Below are positions 19,425 through 28,610 of a stretch of 28,883 bases of DNA, in pieces. Each line of letters starts with the position of its first letter. Position 1 is the first letter of the stretch. The notes beneath the pieces were generated by a model. The model saw only the letters and a list, made by a program, of their open reading frames with translations. It ran no database searches and had not been told where the DNA came from. The position numbers and the translations under genes were made by a program. The DNA comes from Gnetum montanum (lineage: Eukaryota > Streptophyta > Gnetopsida > Gnetales > Gnetaceae), in the NCBI GenBank assembly GCA_015680685.1, contig MNCI01002303.1, forward strand, positions 463,154 to 492,036, read 5' to 3'.

Positions 19425-20007
19425 TGTGAGAGATGTCCCAGAGTGGTGGTTCTCTTGGGCTCTCCCCATGGTTCGGGGGCCATGGAACACTCTGAGGCAC
19501 CCTCAGGTGACTCTCAAGTGTTAGAAAACCCACCCTGGCTTGGTGGTACCGAGCTAGCAATAGGACACCCTCCTGTTGCAACTCTCTTCTCTAAGTCCTT
19601 TTCATTCCCCCTTCTCCGTGGAGAACTACATGGCCCTGATTCTATGGTGGTTGTAGATATGTAGGCAGCCAAGACTAGATAGTTTTGGTGCGGTGCCAAG
19701 CCACACTTTGTACCAGATCATGAGGGATCTAAGGGTGAGGCACCTTCCCTTGTACGTGCATCGTCTCCCCTCTCACCAATGTTGTCTACAAGGTTGTGTG
19801 TGTGCTTGTTTGCATGTCCTCATTTTGGAGTTGGTTACCCTCCATGAGGTGCGTTGTCATGTATGTTAAGAAGCTGTGCTTCTGCTTGCACTCACTGGTG
19901 AGTTGCTTGCTTGCTTGAGGCGTATTCCCCAGGTCTTCCGTGCCCCAAATCCATTGGATCTTCGTGAATTCCTTGGGGTACTGGACAACATCGGCAACAT
20001 TGTTACA
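19425..20007 (+). repeat. 3' LTR of LARD-like element
   Basis: This 583-bp LTR runs from TGTGAGAGATG to TTGTTACA and is followed by the target duplication GTGTA (20008-20012). It is the direct partner of 13556-14129. Confidence 0.9.
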
Positions 20008-20012
20008 GTGTA

Positions 20013-20362
20013 CCTCTCTTTTTCTGGCTGTGCTGGCTGATGGCGCCGTTTGCGGAGGGACGTAAAAATTTTGAATTTCAAATTGCAACATGCAAGGATC
20101 GAAACGGCAAAAGGAATGCATCAACTTGGGATATTCAGACAATGCTCTTGAACATGAATGGCTCAGGCACCCTCATCCATATGGAGTGTTTTGTGTACAC
20201 TAATCCGAGGAATTTTCAACGTCTCGCATTTGTATAGAACAATGATTGCGGGAGACTGGGTCTTCTCTCTTTCCTTGCTACCTAGACTTTTTCTTTTTCA
20301 GTTTATAAAATGTATATGATTCTTCTTTTGTTCCCACTGAATCACTGCTGCTCTGTGTAGCC
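20013..20362 (+). promoter_or_regulatory. Proximal upstream region of LRR kinase gene
   Basis: This 350-bp stretch between the LARD and the start codon is all that remains next to the gene. A TATAAAA at 20304-20310, about 55 bp before the ATG, is a possible TATA box that would give a very short leader. The region contains no gene. Its transcription start is not determined by sequence. Confidence 0.4.
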
Positions 20363-20444
20363 ATGGCAATGAAGCTCTCTATCTGTATTTTGGCTCTTTT
20401 CTTCCTACGAGCTGAGGCAGCTGCAGTAACCAGCTCTTCCGAAA
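20363..20444 (+). CDS. Exon 1: signal peptide
   Basis: MAMKLSICILALFFLRAEAA is a typical secretory signal: a short basic start, a hydrophobic core and small residues at the likely cleavage point. The ATG follows GTGTAGCC. The donor GAAA|GTATCT is chosen over the nearer GCA|GTAACC because only it joins exon 2 in frame (phase 1). Confidence 0.75.
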
Positions 20445-20808
20445 GTATCTTTACTTCCTTGAGTTCCTCTGAATGAATTTTCCGTTTTTCCAGTAACCAT
20501 AGTTTCTGAAAATATCTTTACTTGCTCGAGATTCTATGTGAACGATTTGTGTTCTTGCTGCTTGAACCTCTCATACTCTATGTAAATTAGCAAGTCAGAG
20601 TGAAAGTTTTGACTTCCACTTTTAAAACCACAATCATAGAATCATATTTACAGTCCCTCCAGAATTCGTTTGAGTTTTCTTTTTTGCCCCCTGAAAATCA
20701 GAGAATTAGGCTCCGTCTACTAACGTCAGCCAAACCTCTTTAAAGATAATATGTGAAAAAGTGGATTCAGTACTGGATAACGTGTGAATCTGTTTGAATG
20801 ATTTGTAG

Positions 20809-20987
20809 CAAATGCATTCAGGGCACTGGGAACGAAGTGGGACATAAATTCACAAGCGGGATGGAATATGGCGGGCGATCCGTGTTACGGAGCCGTTGCA
20901 AATTCGTCTGCTGAGCCCTTGAATCCTGGCATCATATGTGACTGCTCATTTGACAGAGGCAACACTTGCCATATCATAAAATTGCAA
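20809..20987 (+). CDS. Exon 2: N-terminal cysteine cap
   Basis: The acceptor is TTTGTAG|CA. The exon reads NAFRALGTKWDINSQAGWN, then GDPCYGAV, NPGIICDCSFDRGNTCHI and IKLQ, which matches the WNxSGDPCxG...CDCSxxNGTTCHI cap that precedes the LRRs in LRR-VIII proteins. The only GT donor (CAA|GTATCA) leaves phase 0, whereas the next exon needs phase 1. Confidence 0.8.
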
Positions 20988-21652
20988 GTATCATCAACTC
21001 TAAGTTGCTTAATCAATCTGCATCAACTTGCAAAAACTTGTTCCGTAATCGGAATTTGTTGTTAGACGCTTTGCTTATAAGTTCGGTTGGGCGAAATATT
21101 GATATGTCGGTGCTCGGTGGTTATACTTGGTAGAGAGCTAAAATCCAAGCGTTTGGATATGATCCTTGGGGGGTTATTAAACTCCCCCACGGCGAGATGA
21201 ATTGTATATGTTTACGAAGCCGACCTATGTGCCTTTATGATATAAGAAAAACAGTAATTAATTCCTTTAAATGTTGAGAATACATTACGGTGTTCACCGA
21301 GCGCTCGTAGTATCATTTTTTGATCTTTGTTGTTTGGTTGATGCCACTTGCCCTTCGCATGTTATTAGTTATGTTTTCAAATTTTGGATACATCAAATGT
21401 TATTTCAGTTCGTAAGCGTTTTTTAGGTTGGCGTTTTTTAGGGGGCCGCGAGCTAATTTAATAGCAATTAATAACTCATACTTCAGGAAATAAGGAGTTC
21501 TAGTTAACCGTGTTGTTCAAAAGTTGATTGCAAATGACAAGCGGATTTCCTACCTATATAGTGTCAGCTGTAGAGCAAGATTATTTTTGTTGGGATTTAG
21601 CATTTTCACTGCAAGACTTCTGAATATCGTTTTCGTTTTACCGGCAGGAAAG

Positions 21653-21719
21653 TTTACTCTTCAGATAAATCTGGAGAACTTCCAGCGGAGTTGGGAAATT
21701 TGACTTACCTGATCAATTT
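21653..21719 (+). CDS. Exon 3: first LRR segment
   Basis: After AG at 21651-21652 the frame reads VYSSDKSGELPAELGNLTYL and ends INL in phase 2 before GTAAGA. It matches the family's VYALDVVGxIPxELWTLTYLTNL. It fits exon 2 only if one G is assumed missing at the exon 2 donor, or if a shifted acceptor is used. Confidence 0.7.
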
Positions 21720-21880
21720 GTAAGATACTGCCTCCTCTTAAAACTCATTGTTTTTTATGTTAGTTGGCCATGCTTTACTTGTGGGTTAAAAGTCATAAAA
21801 GCTCCATTTGAGTGAAACATCCGTCGAACTGCACTGTTCCCATGTTTGACATAAACGGCATCTTTTTAAACTTTTGTCAG

Positions 21881-21952
21881 GGACCTTGGACAAAACTACT
21901 TTTCCGGACGTCTCCCAGCTTTCATGGGGAACATGACAGGCATGCAGTATTT
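21881..21952 (+). CDS. Exon 4: LRR
   Basis: This 72-nt exon lies between TTTTGTCAG and GTGCGT. It reads DLGQNYFSGRLPAFMGNMTG, then MQYL. It corresponds to LGQNYLTGPLSPAIGNLTRMQ in the family. Confidence 0.85.
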
Positions 21953-22079
21953 GTGCGTATCTTGTTTCTTCTATTCTCTAAATCATGAGATATCAGAGAC
22001 TTATAATAGACTTCTATCATTGCTGAACGTAAATAATGATTAGTGTATATCTTTCCCTTTTCCTTTGTTCATTGTGCAG

Positions 22080-22151
22080 GTCTCTTGGTATCAACAATTT
22101 TTCAGGGCCTGTTCCAAAAGAACTAGGAAGTCTTCAAAATTTAATATCTCT
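22080..22151 (+). CDS. Exon 5: LRR
   Basis: This 72-nt exon lies between TTGTGCAG and GTATGG. It reads SLGINNFSGPVPKELGSLQN, then LISL, an intact repeat with the Leu/Asn/Phe spacing of plant extracellular LRRs. Confidence 0.87.
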
Positions 22152-22401
22152 GTATGGTCATCGTTTCCTTTCTTTTCTGATTTTAATGCATACAACTTGC
22201 TACTAAATTTTACTAACGGACGTTTGCTTCTTTGCGTACTGTTTGTTTTCGATAACTTTCACATGGAATTCCAAAATTCAATTTTCGTTACTGTTTTTAA
22301 ATTTGTTTCCTAGTTTGAGATGAATTGGTTTTACGTGACTCTCTTCTTTCTTCCATCATTGAATATCTTCAATTTATAATTTACGAACGAAACTTTCTAC
22401 G

Positions 22402-22473
22402 GAGTTTTAGTTCAAATGATTTCAATGAAACACTTCCTTAAGAGCTTGGGAGCCTTACAAAGTTGGAACAATT
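22402..22473 (+). pseudogene. Exon 6: LRR with stop codon
   Basis: The repeat reads SFSSNDFNETLP, stop (TAA 22439-22441), ELGSLTKLEQL. The family has Asp or Glu where the stop is, so GAA to TAA is likely. A full 72-nt exon would begin at 22402, but the two bases before it are CG, not AG; the nearest in-frame AG ends at 22404 and would drop one codon. The donor GTGAGTGAG is intact and is followed at once by an LTR element. Confidence 0.8.
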
Positions 22474-22482
22474 GTGAGTGAG

Positions 22483-23087
22483 TGTTGATGCGTAAATTTT
22501 GGACACACGAACACTTGTAAAAACTCATTTTAGAAGACTATAGCCTAGGGTGCCTCCCGTATGGGTACGAAACTGGGAATAGTCTCAGCTGGAAAGGGCA
22601 ATAATAATAATAATAATGAAGCTGAACTATTTCAAAGTAATCTGAATTAAAAGGCTTATACAATTTAAACTACATCAAAAAAGGGCACATCATTGGCAGT
22701 AGACACAGTTACCGAATTTTAACAAGCAGATTGCACGTAAGCATAAACTTATACTTACTACTGTGCTGCAAATGCAGACAAGAAAAATATACTTATAAGG
22801 GCAACGCAACAAAATAGAACAATGCAACAGAGACCATAAGGAGTTTCCATAAGGAGTTTCCTGATTGAAAACGGTTTACAAGTTGAAAATTGCAATATAT
22901 TAGTATCTAAGGATTTGTGAAAAAAACAAAGGAATGCTATTGCTTTGAATTATAAAACAATGAAAACAGTATTGGCAAAATTGACTTTTTGAAAAAGAAC
23001 ATTTTATTTGGGAATATTGAATTTTCACAGTAGATATTACTGTTGATCAAGGCCCTATGCCTAGCATGGGTGAGGTTGGCCTCAACA
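22483..23087 (-). repeat. 3' LTR of intronic element
   Basis: This LTR is 605 bp long. The first 110 bp or so and the last 40 bp or so match the LTRs at 861 and 6154 in reverse, but the middle, including 22986-23060, is different sequence. Confidence 0.8.
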
Positions 23088-23519
23088 CTTAGCCCCCAAA
23101 CTACAGATTGCATGCAAGTGCAAGGACTATAAAATTTTGAATGAAAATGCAATAGATGGGGAAACAAAAACAACATGAGACAAGAAATGCAAACTTGAAA
23201 GCAAACTATAATATTCTAAACATGATCAAAATAACCAAATAATCGAAAGAGACACCGACATAGGCCATCCAAACAACCATTAAAATCTAAAAATATAATT
23301 TATTGTTATTTTAACTAAAATTTATATATATATATATATGCTTAAGCTCTCATTCTCAATATTCTCACAAGGTAACAGTAAAAGTATGCAGACTATTTTG
23401 AGCAAGTGACTTATACAAAACTTAATGAGGAGGATGAGCTAAAACTCATGTTAGATCATAGTAAGCTACAACTTTAAGATTTTTTTTTTGATTTTTTTTT
23501 TCTCTCTCTTTTTAACCTT

Positions 23520-23621
23520 TTTTTGAAAAAGAACATTTTATTTGGGAATACTAAATTTTCACAGCAGATATTACTGTTGATCAAGGCCCTATGTCTAGCA
23601 TGGGTGAGGTTGGCCTCAACA
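23520..23621 (-). repeat. Partial 5' LTR of intronic element
   Basis: This stretch is collinear with 22986-23087 (offset 534) with a few substitutions, and ends GGCCTCAACA before the target duplication. The rest of this LTR, including its TGTTGATGCG end, is absent. Confidence 0.8.
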
Positions 23622-23626
23622 GTGAG

Positions 23627-24630
23627 AAACACGTTACTTTTCTCTAATATAACTAATTAACATGTCTGTATTATTTATGTGATTCACTTATGTTATCTCT
23701 CTTCCACAATCAGAAAGTACACTGCTTTTATTTTAGTGAAATAGATCATATCTTGTAGATATTGTGTGGTCATTATAACTTCCTTGTCTTATATTTTGTG
23801 GTGATGCAAAATGTTTTTTTAAGATTTAATTTTATGATATTGCCTTAAATATTTTTATCCATGTCACTGTCTTGACCTCAATCATCCAAATTATCTTTAT
23901 CCAGATTATGTAGTTGCTTTAGACAAGTCCACAACACAGTGAAAGATAGTTCAGTGAAGGGGAGTTTTGTTTCATTTTAGTGAGCACTATGTGCATCACA
24001 TTCTAACGACTTCTGTATATTGCTTCTGCTTTAGTTTATTGCTTCTGTAGATCTACCACTCATCTTGTTCATTCCATATATTTTTTTTGAACATTATTCC
24101 ATCTATTGCTTCCACAATTACCAAAATTTTCTAATGATCAATAATATTAGTTGTTCGATTTCAAAAAATTTCACCAAAGCTCTGGTACTTTGTGTTCTTA
24201 ATATAAAATTTATTTATGTTGTAAAATGATACATGCTTAAAACTATTCAATAACCATTATTTTGTTTAAATATGATTTTTTTTTTGTTTTATTATGATGA
24301 AGTTTCAATTTTCAAATTCTGACACAAACACACATGAATGAACAAAGTGTGGAATGAATATACACACACCTCCAGAATGTACAAAATTGATGTACTTACT
24401 AATTAAAATTGCTAAGAAGTAGAAAACGTTCTTGATTAGTTTCCTTGATTTTGAACAAACTACAGTCTAATAAAAGTTTATATTGTGATAGAACATTGTT
24501 TATTTGGTTGGCCCAAATTTTTTTATCACAGAGAATTGTTCTGTCCAAAATGTATAGTTGTTATTGATGAATATACCTCTTATATTCTACCTCGAGTTAT
24601 TCTGATGCATACTCTATTTGTCATTTGTCA
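23627..24630. other. Intron 6 remainder
   Basis: AT-rich intron sequence between the LTR insertion and the SINE-like unit. I see no gene or further element. Confidence 0.5.
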
Positions 24631-24631
24631 G

Positions 24632-24705
24632 TGAAGCATGGCTCATTTAATTAAAGCATGTGGCTTGTGGTAATGCAAGTCGTAGGTTTAAATCCAAGGT
24701 GGTTG
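24632..24705 (+). repeat. tRNA-derived SINE-like head in intron 6
   Basis: TGGCTCATTTAATTAAAGCA (24639-24658) resembles a tRNA D-arm/box A, followed by an anticodon-arm-like GTGGCTTGTGG. GGTTTAAATCC (24685-24695) is close to the box B consensus GGTTCRANTCC. The layout suggests a Thr-tRNA-like origin, but the stems are decayed, so a functional tRNA is unlikely. Confidence 0.45.
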
Positions 24706-24959
24706 TGTTGGTGGCATGGTAAAAATACATGTTCAAGGACTGTGGTGTTAAGTAGACTGGTGGTGATAGAAAATTATTGTCAATTCCTCTACCTACATCA
24801 ATGGCCTAGTCCATGTAGTTGGGATAAAGGCACCAAGATGATTACATGTCTACCATGTCAAAGCTTTTATTGAATATTAGAATATAGAGGAATTGTGACT
24901 GTGTGATGGGCATTATATTATATGTTTTCCCATTGACATATTGACATTTTATTTTGTAG

Positions 24960-25031
24960 GTATATTGATAGCTCTGGAGTGAGCGGAGAAATTCCATCAT
25001 ATTTTAGGAATCTTAAAAACATGAGAATTCT
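24960..25031 (+). pseudogene. Exon 7: LRR, donor site lost
   Basis: After ATTTTGTAG the exon reads YIDSSGVSGEIPSYFRNLKN, then MRIL, corresponding to YIDSSGLSGGLPVSFANL in the family. Counting the constant 72 nt puts the donor at 25032, where the sequence is ATTAGT, not GT. A single G-to-A change would explain it. Confidence 0.8.
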
Positions 25032-25180
25032 ATTAGTTATCATTGCCCTTACTTTCCATTTGCTGCAGATTTATAGTTTAAGTTTCAATCTAACATGTTG
25101 AATGGTTTTATCATTTGTTAAAGAGTAATTTGCTTGATGGTGACTTATCCTCAGGGTAATTTGCTTGATGATCCATGTAG

Positions 25181-25252
25181 GTGGGCCTCAAATTTGCAGT
25201 TGACAGGACCAATACCATATTTCATTGGAGGCTGCACGAATCTCACTGAACT
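25181..25252 (+). CDS. Exon 8: LRR
   Basis: This 72-nt exon lies between CCATGTAG and GTATGC. It reads WASNLQLTGPIPYFIGGCTN, then LTEL, and continues the repeat order seen in At1g56140-type proteins (WIADMELTGQIPDFIG). Confidence 0.85.
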
Positions 25253-26319
25253 GTATGCATTAGAATTGTGTACTTGTACTAGTGCTTTTTTCTTTTTGTT
25301 AGTAATCTTTTTTTTGGTTACTTGTCACTTGGATATTTACATAGATATATAATGACCATACAGTCCCATAGGGCCTAATATCTCTAAGAATGCTACTAAT
25401 GATATTCAAAGTGATGATATGGATTGTCATAACTACATGAGCATATATCTTCATTATGTGCTTTTATTAAAAATACAAAAAGGAAAACATCTGATTTTGA
25501 TGGTCATCAAGCCGTTGATGGTGCTTTCTAGCTCATGACCACAACCTACACAAGCATCCATTTCTTATCTTTGAAAGTGAGTTCAAGAAATCAAAGATTG
25601 TAATATAAAAATACAATTATTTTTCAAGTTCTATTTAATCTTTTAATACACAGCCACATCTGCACAGAAAAAAACTTTGTACCTGAACATGAACCATATT
25701 TGATGCTTGTACAAAGGCTAAGTAGCCACTGAATAATATTGATAAAATATGTATCTTTCAGCTTTAGTTAATAAATCTATTTTCAAACACAGTTAATCTG
25801 TAATATATAATTACTATGCTGATGTGAAGGGTAGGATCAAGGAATTTCAGTAGAAAATATTCCACAAACAAAACATGGTATAGAAGTAAGCCATCATGGC
25901 CCCAATGAAAATGGTTAAAATATATAGTAAGTATTGACATAGTTCATGAGATGCATTGTTAATGATCTAAACATTTGTGAGGTCTGGTTGCAATTGCAAC
26001 CAATGCAAAATTAAAGAATTCATGCATCATAACCCACATAATAGGTGTCTTGTATTACTAACTCCTACCCTCAAATCAAATTTGATTTCTTGAACCTAAA
26101 AACCTTAAAGGGTGCCTATCAATAAAAGTAAGTATTTTAGAAATTCTTGTTAGGATGCTTCTTTATGTTATAGTATAAATTATTGATTTTGAATTTTGAT
26201 AGTATTAAACATTGTCAACTAATATTAATACATGATGCTATTGATATTCCTTTAAGAAACAAATTTCAAATTTTAGACCACTACATGCATTTACTCTTTC
26301 TAGTTAAACTTTGATGCAG
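25253..26319. other. Intron 8, nothing recognised
   Basis: A 1,067-bp AT-rich intron with intact GTATGC and GATGCAG borders. No gene or element was recognised. Confidence 0.6.
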
Positions 26320-26391
26320 GAGATTTCAAGGAACTAGTCTTCAAGGCCCAATTCCTTCAAGTTTTGCAAAGCTAACGTCATTGACTAGTCT
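26320..26391 (+). CDS. Exon 9: LRR
   Basis: This 72-nt exon lies between TTTGATGCAG and GTGAGT. It reads RFQGTSLQGPIPSSFAKLTS, then LTSL. It matches LRILGTGLSGPIPASFSNLTSL of the family. Confidence 0.87.
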
Positions 26392-26633
26392 GTGAGTAAC
26401 TTCATCCTAAAAAATTTGCTTGTTTGCTTATTGTGATAACTTGGTATTCAAAAACTTGTTTCCATGTGTTTTTCGTGGATGGTGGGTGATCTAACATCTG
26501 GATTTTCATCATTGTCTTTTTTGAAAAACTTGAAAGCAATGACTACATTGTACGAACATGCTATGTTAATCTAGTGGAGGTAATAAATCTTTTCAAAATA
26601 TTGATTTTCTCACATTTTGACCATAATTTTCAG

Positions 26634-26705
26634 GGTCCAGAGAAACACCAGAATAACAGGGGAAATTCCATCATTTATTGGGGATATGAAACAATTAGAG
26701 TATTT
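26634..26705 (+). CDS. Exon 10: LRR
   Basis: This 72-nt exon lies between AATTTTCAG and GTAAGC. It reads VQRNTRITGEIPSFIGDMKQ, then LEYL. Splice sites and frame are intact. Confidence 0.87.
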
Positions 26706-28326
26706 GTAAGCAACAAGTTCTATCAAGTTTGCAGTCATTTCTGCTTTTCTACCAGTTAATTATAATGCCAAAATATGACCTCTTGGATTGTTATTTATAA
26801 CCTGCATTTTTTGAGTTCATTTCTGATTTTACAATTCGCATGTGGTATTTTAGAGGACAAATCTCTGTATTAAGAATAGAATCGGTTGCCAAAGTGCCAT
26901 AATTTATTTTGGAAATGAAAAATCTATGGTATATTGAAGTTACAGGCTTTGTTATTTGTTATGGGCAATCATTGCGGACATGTATTCTGTTCTTGTTAAT
27001 ACCTAGTCCCTAGAATACTACTGCTAAGAGCATATCCTTTATAAGGAAACTTGGATTATGATTTAAGAGTTGTTAAAACTATGAGTGAGGTGGCCTGTAG
27101 GAAATGTTTAATTTACATCTTTTCAAAATGTCCAATAATAGATACAAATTGATAGAAGAAATTCCTATGATTGACTTTCCTCTGTTAAGTTGTACTGTAG
27201 TATTACGTATGGCTATTGATGAAAACTCTTTACTCCCTAGGTTAGTTACTCTAGAATTTAGTGCACCTCTTCTGTATGCACACATGCAAACATACATAGT
27301 GAGTCATAGATTGTTGTTCCATTGGCACATCCTGGTCATTCTTGATTGAATAGTTTGAATTAATATGAGTCTTTTTTAAATATACAAGAACAAAACAGTC
27401 TAGCGGAATGAGTTTCACCAATTTAGTTTTTTTATTTCTGAGAATCAGTGCAAAACTTAACCTGGCTGGTTTTAAAACTGAGATTTCCAGAAATGTGGAT
27501 TGACTGAAAAGTTTTTGTTGCACAGATTAATAGTGGAAAGTGATATAAGGTTGTTACGGCTGTGCTTGCTAATATAGGTGTCAATGATTTGATTAATCAC
27601 TTATGCTTTATGGCCACTTACTTGTATTGCTATTTACATGTGTGAAATTGCACCTCATAAAGCAACATCATATATTGAAATGAAATAAAATGAAGTTTTA
27701 TTATGTCTGAAAACTCATAGGATCTATTGGATAGATATTACATTTTCAAAAAAATAAAAATAGCCTTTACAAATTGACTAAGCACCAATGGGGGCATCAA
27801 AAACAAATCATACAGGCTTTTTGCTACATTATAATGTTGTCTCAAATGGGTAGTCATAGCACAAGAAAGAAACACATGCAACTCATCTTCAAGGGCTACT
27901 AATATGCACAACTTACAAATGTATTCTTCTTGGAGGACTTGAATCCATCTTCCACTTTCAATTTTAAAATGATGAGAACATAAGTGAAACTTGCTAATAG
28001 CATTCCGATAGTCGAAAATAGCAGCTGAGAGATAGTGAGTTTCTACAACCAATTTATTAGATCTAATGTGGTGTAAATAAAATTGTCTCTTGCCTTTCAC
28101 ATTAGTCCACATATGTGTTAAAAGCTTATGCTTGACTAGTTGGCAAATATGCTTAGAATTTTGCTGCATATCTTCCCAAAAGATATATTAATTATTTCTT
28201 TTATCTCCAAGAGGTACATGGCTTTCAATTACGAACAAAAAGAAAAGATTCAAAGGATTACATAAAATTTTATCTTGTATGGTTAAAGCTTAATTGTTTT
28301 TATCTATTCCATTCTTCTTGTGCTAG
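26706..28326. other. Intron 10
   Basis: A 1,621-bp intron with intact GTAAGC and TGCTAG borders. It holds a minus-strand LINE fragment at 27738-28190; the rest (26706-27737) shows no recognisable gene. Confidence 0.6.
27738..28190 (-). pseudogene. LINE ORF2 C-terminal fragment
   Basis: The minus strand encodes about 143 residues from the Met at 28169. ISKFHLCSHHFKIESGRW is followed by CKLCILVALEDELHVFLSC, the Cys-x2-Cys...His...Cys arrangement found after the reverse transcriptase in LINE ORF2 proteins, and the chain ends QFVKAIFIFLKM. The RT and endonuclease are absent, as expected for a 5'-truncated LINE. A TAA just upstream (about 28188) limits the open frame. It lies antisense inside intron 10. 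Confidence 0.6.
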
Positions 28327-28398
28327 GGATTTGAGCTTTAATAACTTGACAGGTGGCATCCCCAATTCATTCCAGAGCTTAAGCAAGCTAACATTCTT
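28327..28398 (+). CDS. Exon 11: LRR
   Basis: This 72-nt exon lies between TTGTGCTAG and GTAGGT. It reads DLSFNNLTGGIPNSFQSLSK, then LTFL, the typical DLSxNxLxGxIP repeat near the end of the LRR domain. Confidence 0.87.
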
Positions 28399-28544
28399 GT
28401 AGGTTAAGCATGCAAATTTTTTATGAATTACCATTAAGAAATTTTGTCACCTATTAAACTGAATCATGCACTGGCTATTTAGAATTTAATCAAAGCTAAA
28501 GTGTCATTTGCCAATAACATTTAATAATGTTCTTATATTTGCAA

Positions 28545-28610
28545 GTTCCCTGGAAATGATAACTTATCAGGGCAACTTCCTTCCAATATCTCCTCATCAC
28601 TTAATGCAAT
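28545..28610 (+). pseudogene. Exon 12: LRR, acceptor site lost
   Basis: In the frame set by exon 11 the exon reads FPGNDNLSGQLPSNISSSLN and ends in phase 2 before GTAAGG, 66 nt as in relatives whose repeat ends LPTQKGQSLSN. The two bases before it are AA (TTTGCAA|G), so the acceptor AG is lost. The only adjacent AG, one base later, would shift the frame. Confidence 0.75.

Larger units (their letters stand above)
13556..20007 (+). mobile_element. LARD-like non-autonomous LTR retrotransposon
   Basis: This complete 6.45-kb element has LTRs at 13556-14129 and 19425-20007, a perfect 5-bp target duplication GTGTA, a PBS-like TGGTATAAGCG after the 5' LTR and a purine tract before the 3' LTR. The 5.3-kb interior has no gag, protease, RT, RNase H or integrase motif in any frame; the longest open frames (about 120-135 codons) look random. 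This is the definition of a large retrotransposon derivative (LARD). It must have used proteins of an unseen partner. It lies 355 bp upstream of the receptor gene's start codon. Confidence 0.85.
22483..23621 (-). mobile_element. Deleted gypsy-family LTR element in intron 6
   Basis: An insertion in inverse orientation is flanked by GTGAG at 22478-22482 and 23622-23626. Its left LTR (22483-23087, TGTTGATGCG to GGCCTCAACA) and a partial right LTR (about 23520-23621) share their ends and primer-side sequence with the element at 861-7113. The inverted PPT CTTAGCCCCC starts at 23088, and about 220 bp of internal sequence follow. All coding sequence is missing and the right LTR is truncated inside. 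It also holds (AAT)n at about 22600-22619 and (TA)n at about 23322-23339. Confidence 0.85.

Noticed and set aside
20868-21065. Open frame starting at 20868 as a small gene
   Set aside because: It is exon 2 of the LRR kinase read through its donor into intron 2.
22065-22313. Open frame of 82 codons over exon 5
   Set aside because: It is in a different frame from the LRR repeat and runs into the intron.
24632-24705. Functional tRNA gene
   Set aside because: Acceptor and anticodon stems cannot be closed; only box A and B-like parts remain.
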